Positions 62,377 to 64,000 of a stretch of DNA of 64,000 nucleotides are shown here, piece after piece. The position numbers and the translations under genes are program-made. Positions within the stretch are counted from its first letter, which is position 1. Each line of letters opens with the position of its first letter. Source of the DNA: Coffea arabica (taxonomy: Eukaryota > Streptophyta > Magnoliopsida > Gentianales > Rubiaceae); assembly GCF_036785885.1 (NCBI RefSeq), contig NC_092323.1, forward strand, positions 8,068,501-8,132,500. Direction: 5' to 3'. The notes beneath the pieces are model-generated. The model made no database searches and was not told where the DNA came from. It saw only the letters and a list, made by a program, of their open reading frames with translations.

Positions 62377-62852
62377 TAGGGGTGTGCATCGAATTCGAAT
62401 TTGAAAGTTTGAATTAAATTTTTCGGAATTTTGGCAAAAGAATTACCAACTGATTTCGATTTCGAATTCACCAGTTCCGATTTCGATTTCGATTCCGAAT
62501 TCACCGAATTCGGAAACCTTTTTCTTTTTTTTTTAAAATTTTTTTGTTAGATGTATTGCTATATAATATAAATTTTATATTGCATATATTATAAAAAATA
62601 TTATAATATATAAATATATTATAAAAAATATTATTATATATATAAATATATATTAACATACATATTATAAAATGATATTGAAATAAAAAATATTATTATA
62701 TATCAATAAATAACTATAAATATTTATATATATTATAAAACGAAATTGAAATCGAAAATTCCGATTTCGATTTTAAAAACTCCATTACCGAATTCAAACC
62801 AAATTTGCATAATTCGAAATCAAAAATTCCGATTTCAGTGCCGCTCCCCCCA
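62377..62852. mobile_element. hAT-like MITE with TTCGATTTCGAA-type subterminal repeats
   Basis: The left end TAGGGGTGTGCATCGAATTC is typical of this class; the right end (inverted GGGGGGAGCGGCACTGAAAT) is diverged. Both sides are dense in CGATTTCGA/GAATTCG words, with an AT-rich middle of (TA)n type. The right limit and target duplication are unclear. Confidence 0.6.
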
Positions 62853-62995
62853 CCTCTCAAACACCAGCATTTTTCTATGTCATAATAACCACTCAATGAA
62901 ATTTTGTAAAAATCATTTGTGACATAGCAATATAGCATAGGTTTGTAATTTTAGTCAAGTATGTTGTAGGATTTGCAATTGTTTTGTCAAACCAC

Positions 62996-63693
62996 TAGGG
63001 GTGGCAATTCGGGTCCAAATCAGGTTGGCAGGTCGGGTTCGGGTCAACCCGTCAGAAAAATCTGTTGACCCGAACCCGACCCGTCAACCCGTGACGGGTC
63101 AGGTATGCTGACCCGAACCCGAAAATTTCAGGTTGACGGGTTGACGGGTCGACCCGAAATGACCCGAAACTTAATTTTAATTTATTAATTTATCACTGTA
63201 ATTTCTAATAAAATCAATTTCTCACAAAATTAATTACATAATCAAGTAATAAAAATTTAAATAAATAATTCCAAACCAAATCTAAAATAAATTAAACACC
63301 GTAAAAGTGTTTTATCCCAAACAAAATATAAAATAAATTAAAACAGTATAAAAGTAAAAAATAATATAATATATTATTTATCCAAATATAATAATTTCAA
63401 CTTCACACAAATTAAATAAATTCATTTAGGATTAAGTAATTAATGCCTTTGAAAAAAAGAATAACTTAGTTTAGTTAGATAAAATTATTTTTATGTTTAT
63501 TAAATTATTTTTAATTCGTAAACGGGTCATATCGGGTCACCACGGATTGACCCGAAATCGACCTGTTTTCTTTTCGGGTTCATCGGGTCCAACCCGATTC
63601 TGACCCGAATTCACGAAATCTCAACCTAAACCGATTAATTTCGTGTTAGATTCGTGTCGTGTTTTCAGGTCGTGTCGAAAATTGCCACCCCTA
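62996..63693. mobile_element. hAT-like MITE with ACCCGA-type subterminal repeats
   Basis: Perfect 14-bp inverted ends TAGGGGTGGCAATT / AATTGCCACCCCTA and perfect 8-bp duplications CAAACCAC (62988-62995 and 63694-63701) define a 698-bp element. Both subterminal zones carry many GACCCGA/TCGGGTC words in both orientations, and the centre is AT-rich without genes. The 8-bp duplication indicates hAT. Perfect ends suggest a fairly recent insertion. Confidence 0.93.
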
Positions 63694-63701
63694 CAAACCA
63701 C

Positions 63702-64000
63702 GACATCAAGGTCCAATTTCAACCGTGTTTGTTTTAATTAGTGCGTGTGTGAGTTTCTTTCAGTTCCTGGAAAAAAAAGGGTCCAATTTCAACAGTGTCG
63801 TAATGCAATGTATTAATGTATTTGGACCCTGTCATAATAAGTACGCAATATAACCAAATGAAACCTAGTGAGTGAACCATTTTGTCAATTAACTATCGTC
63901 GCCCGGTTAATCCGATCCAATGGCCAAAGTTATCCTTTTCGAAAAATGAATGTGGTCATTTGGGACGAGAGAAGTTTATAGAGGCCCACGTGGGCTTGTT
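63702..64000. other. Right edge, no gene seen
   Basis: A short unremarkable stretch. The segment 63719-63796 contains an imperfect repeat of GTCCAATTTCAACMGTGT. Confidence 0.4.

Overview
This is nuclear DNA of a flowering plant, almost certainly a core eudicot and probably an asterid. Genes have short exons with GT..AG introns, intergenic DNA is AT-rich and packed with small transposons, and the proteins (allene oxide cyclase, ASYMMETRIC LEAVES1-type MYB, plastid GGPP synthase, OST48) are plant-specific or plant-type. The dispersed repeats look reminiscent of Coffea/Rubiaceae, but that is an impression from memory and not a proof. All gene models were built by hand from reading frame, splice signals and protein family likeness.

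Genes from left to right: (1) the 3' part of a DDT-domain protein of the DDR4 type (+, runs off the left edge, ends 1975); (2) a nine-exon plastid DUF2854 protein (-, 4607-7768); (3) a five-exon plant-conserved protein of unknown function (-, 11326-13083); (4) a five-exon plant-conserved protein of unknown function with a 29-nt last exon (-, 18672-22280); (5) allene oxide cyclase of jasmonate synthesis (-, 25228-26201); (6) an AS1/PHANTASTICA-type MYB leaf-polarity regulator with a 5'-UTR intron and a tiny uORF (+, 36663-37838); (7) tRNA-Asp(GUC) (+, 42247-42318); (8) intronless plastid geranylgeranyl diphosphate synthase (-, 43750-44931); (9) the 13-exon 48-kDa subunit of the ER oligosaccharyltransferase (-, 48795-52371); (10) a four-exon major facilitator transporter of the UNE2 type (-, 54296-57684). 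These are independent loci, not a pathway cluster; AOC and GGPPS are both plastid lipid/isoprenoid enzymes but nothing links them here.

The intergenic space is mostly small non-autonomous DNA transposons, many nested. They include a foldback element split by a hAT-like MITE (2805-3975), a series of elements sharing a TAGGGGTG-type terminus but with unrelated subterminal repeat motifs (3194, 9260, 14894, 62377, 62996), a family of about 160-bp MITEs of which two sit inside larger TIR elements (22600-24033 and 38768-39734), two tRNA-derived SINEs with long perfect target duplications (10108, 26810), a probable Helitron (60104-62115), and a large solo LTR (30640-33374) that landed in a G-rich minisatellite inside another TIR element. 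No previously undescribed gene system was recognised. The strongest items for follow-up are the shared-terminus MITE series, the nested insertions, the AS1 leader, and the two conserved genes without known function.
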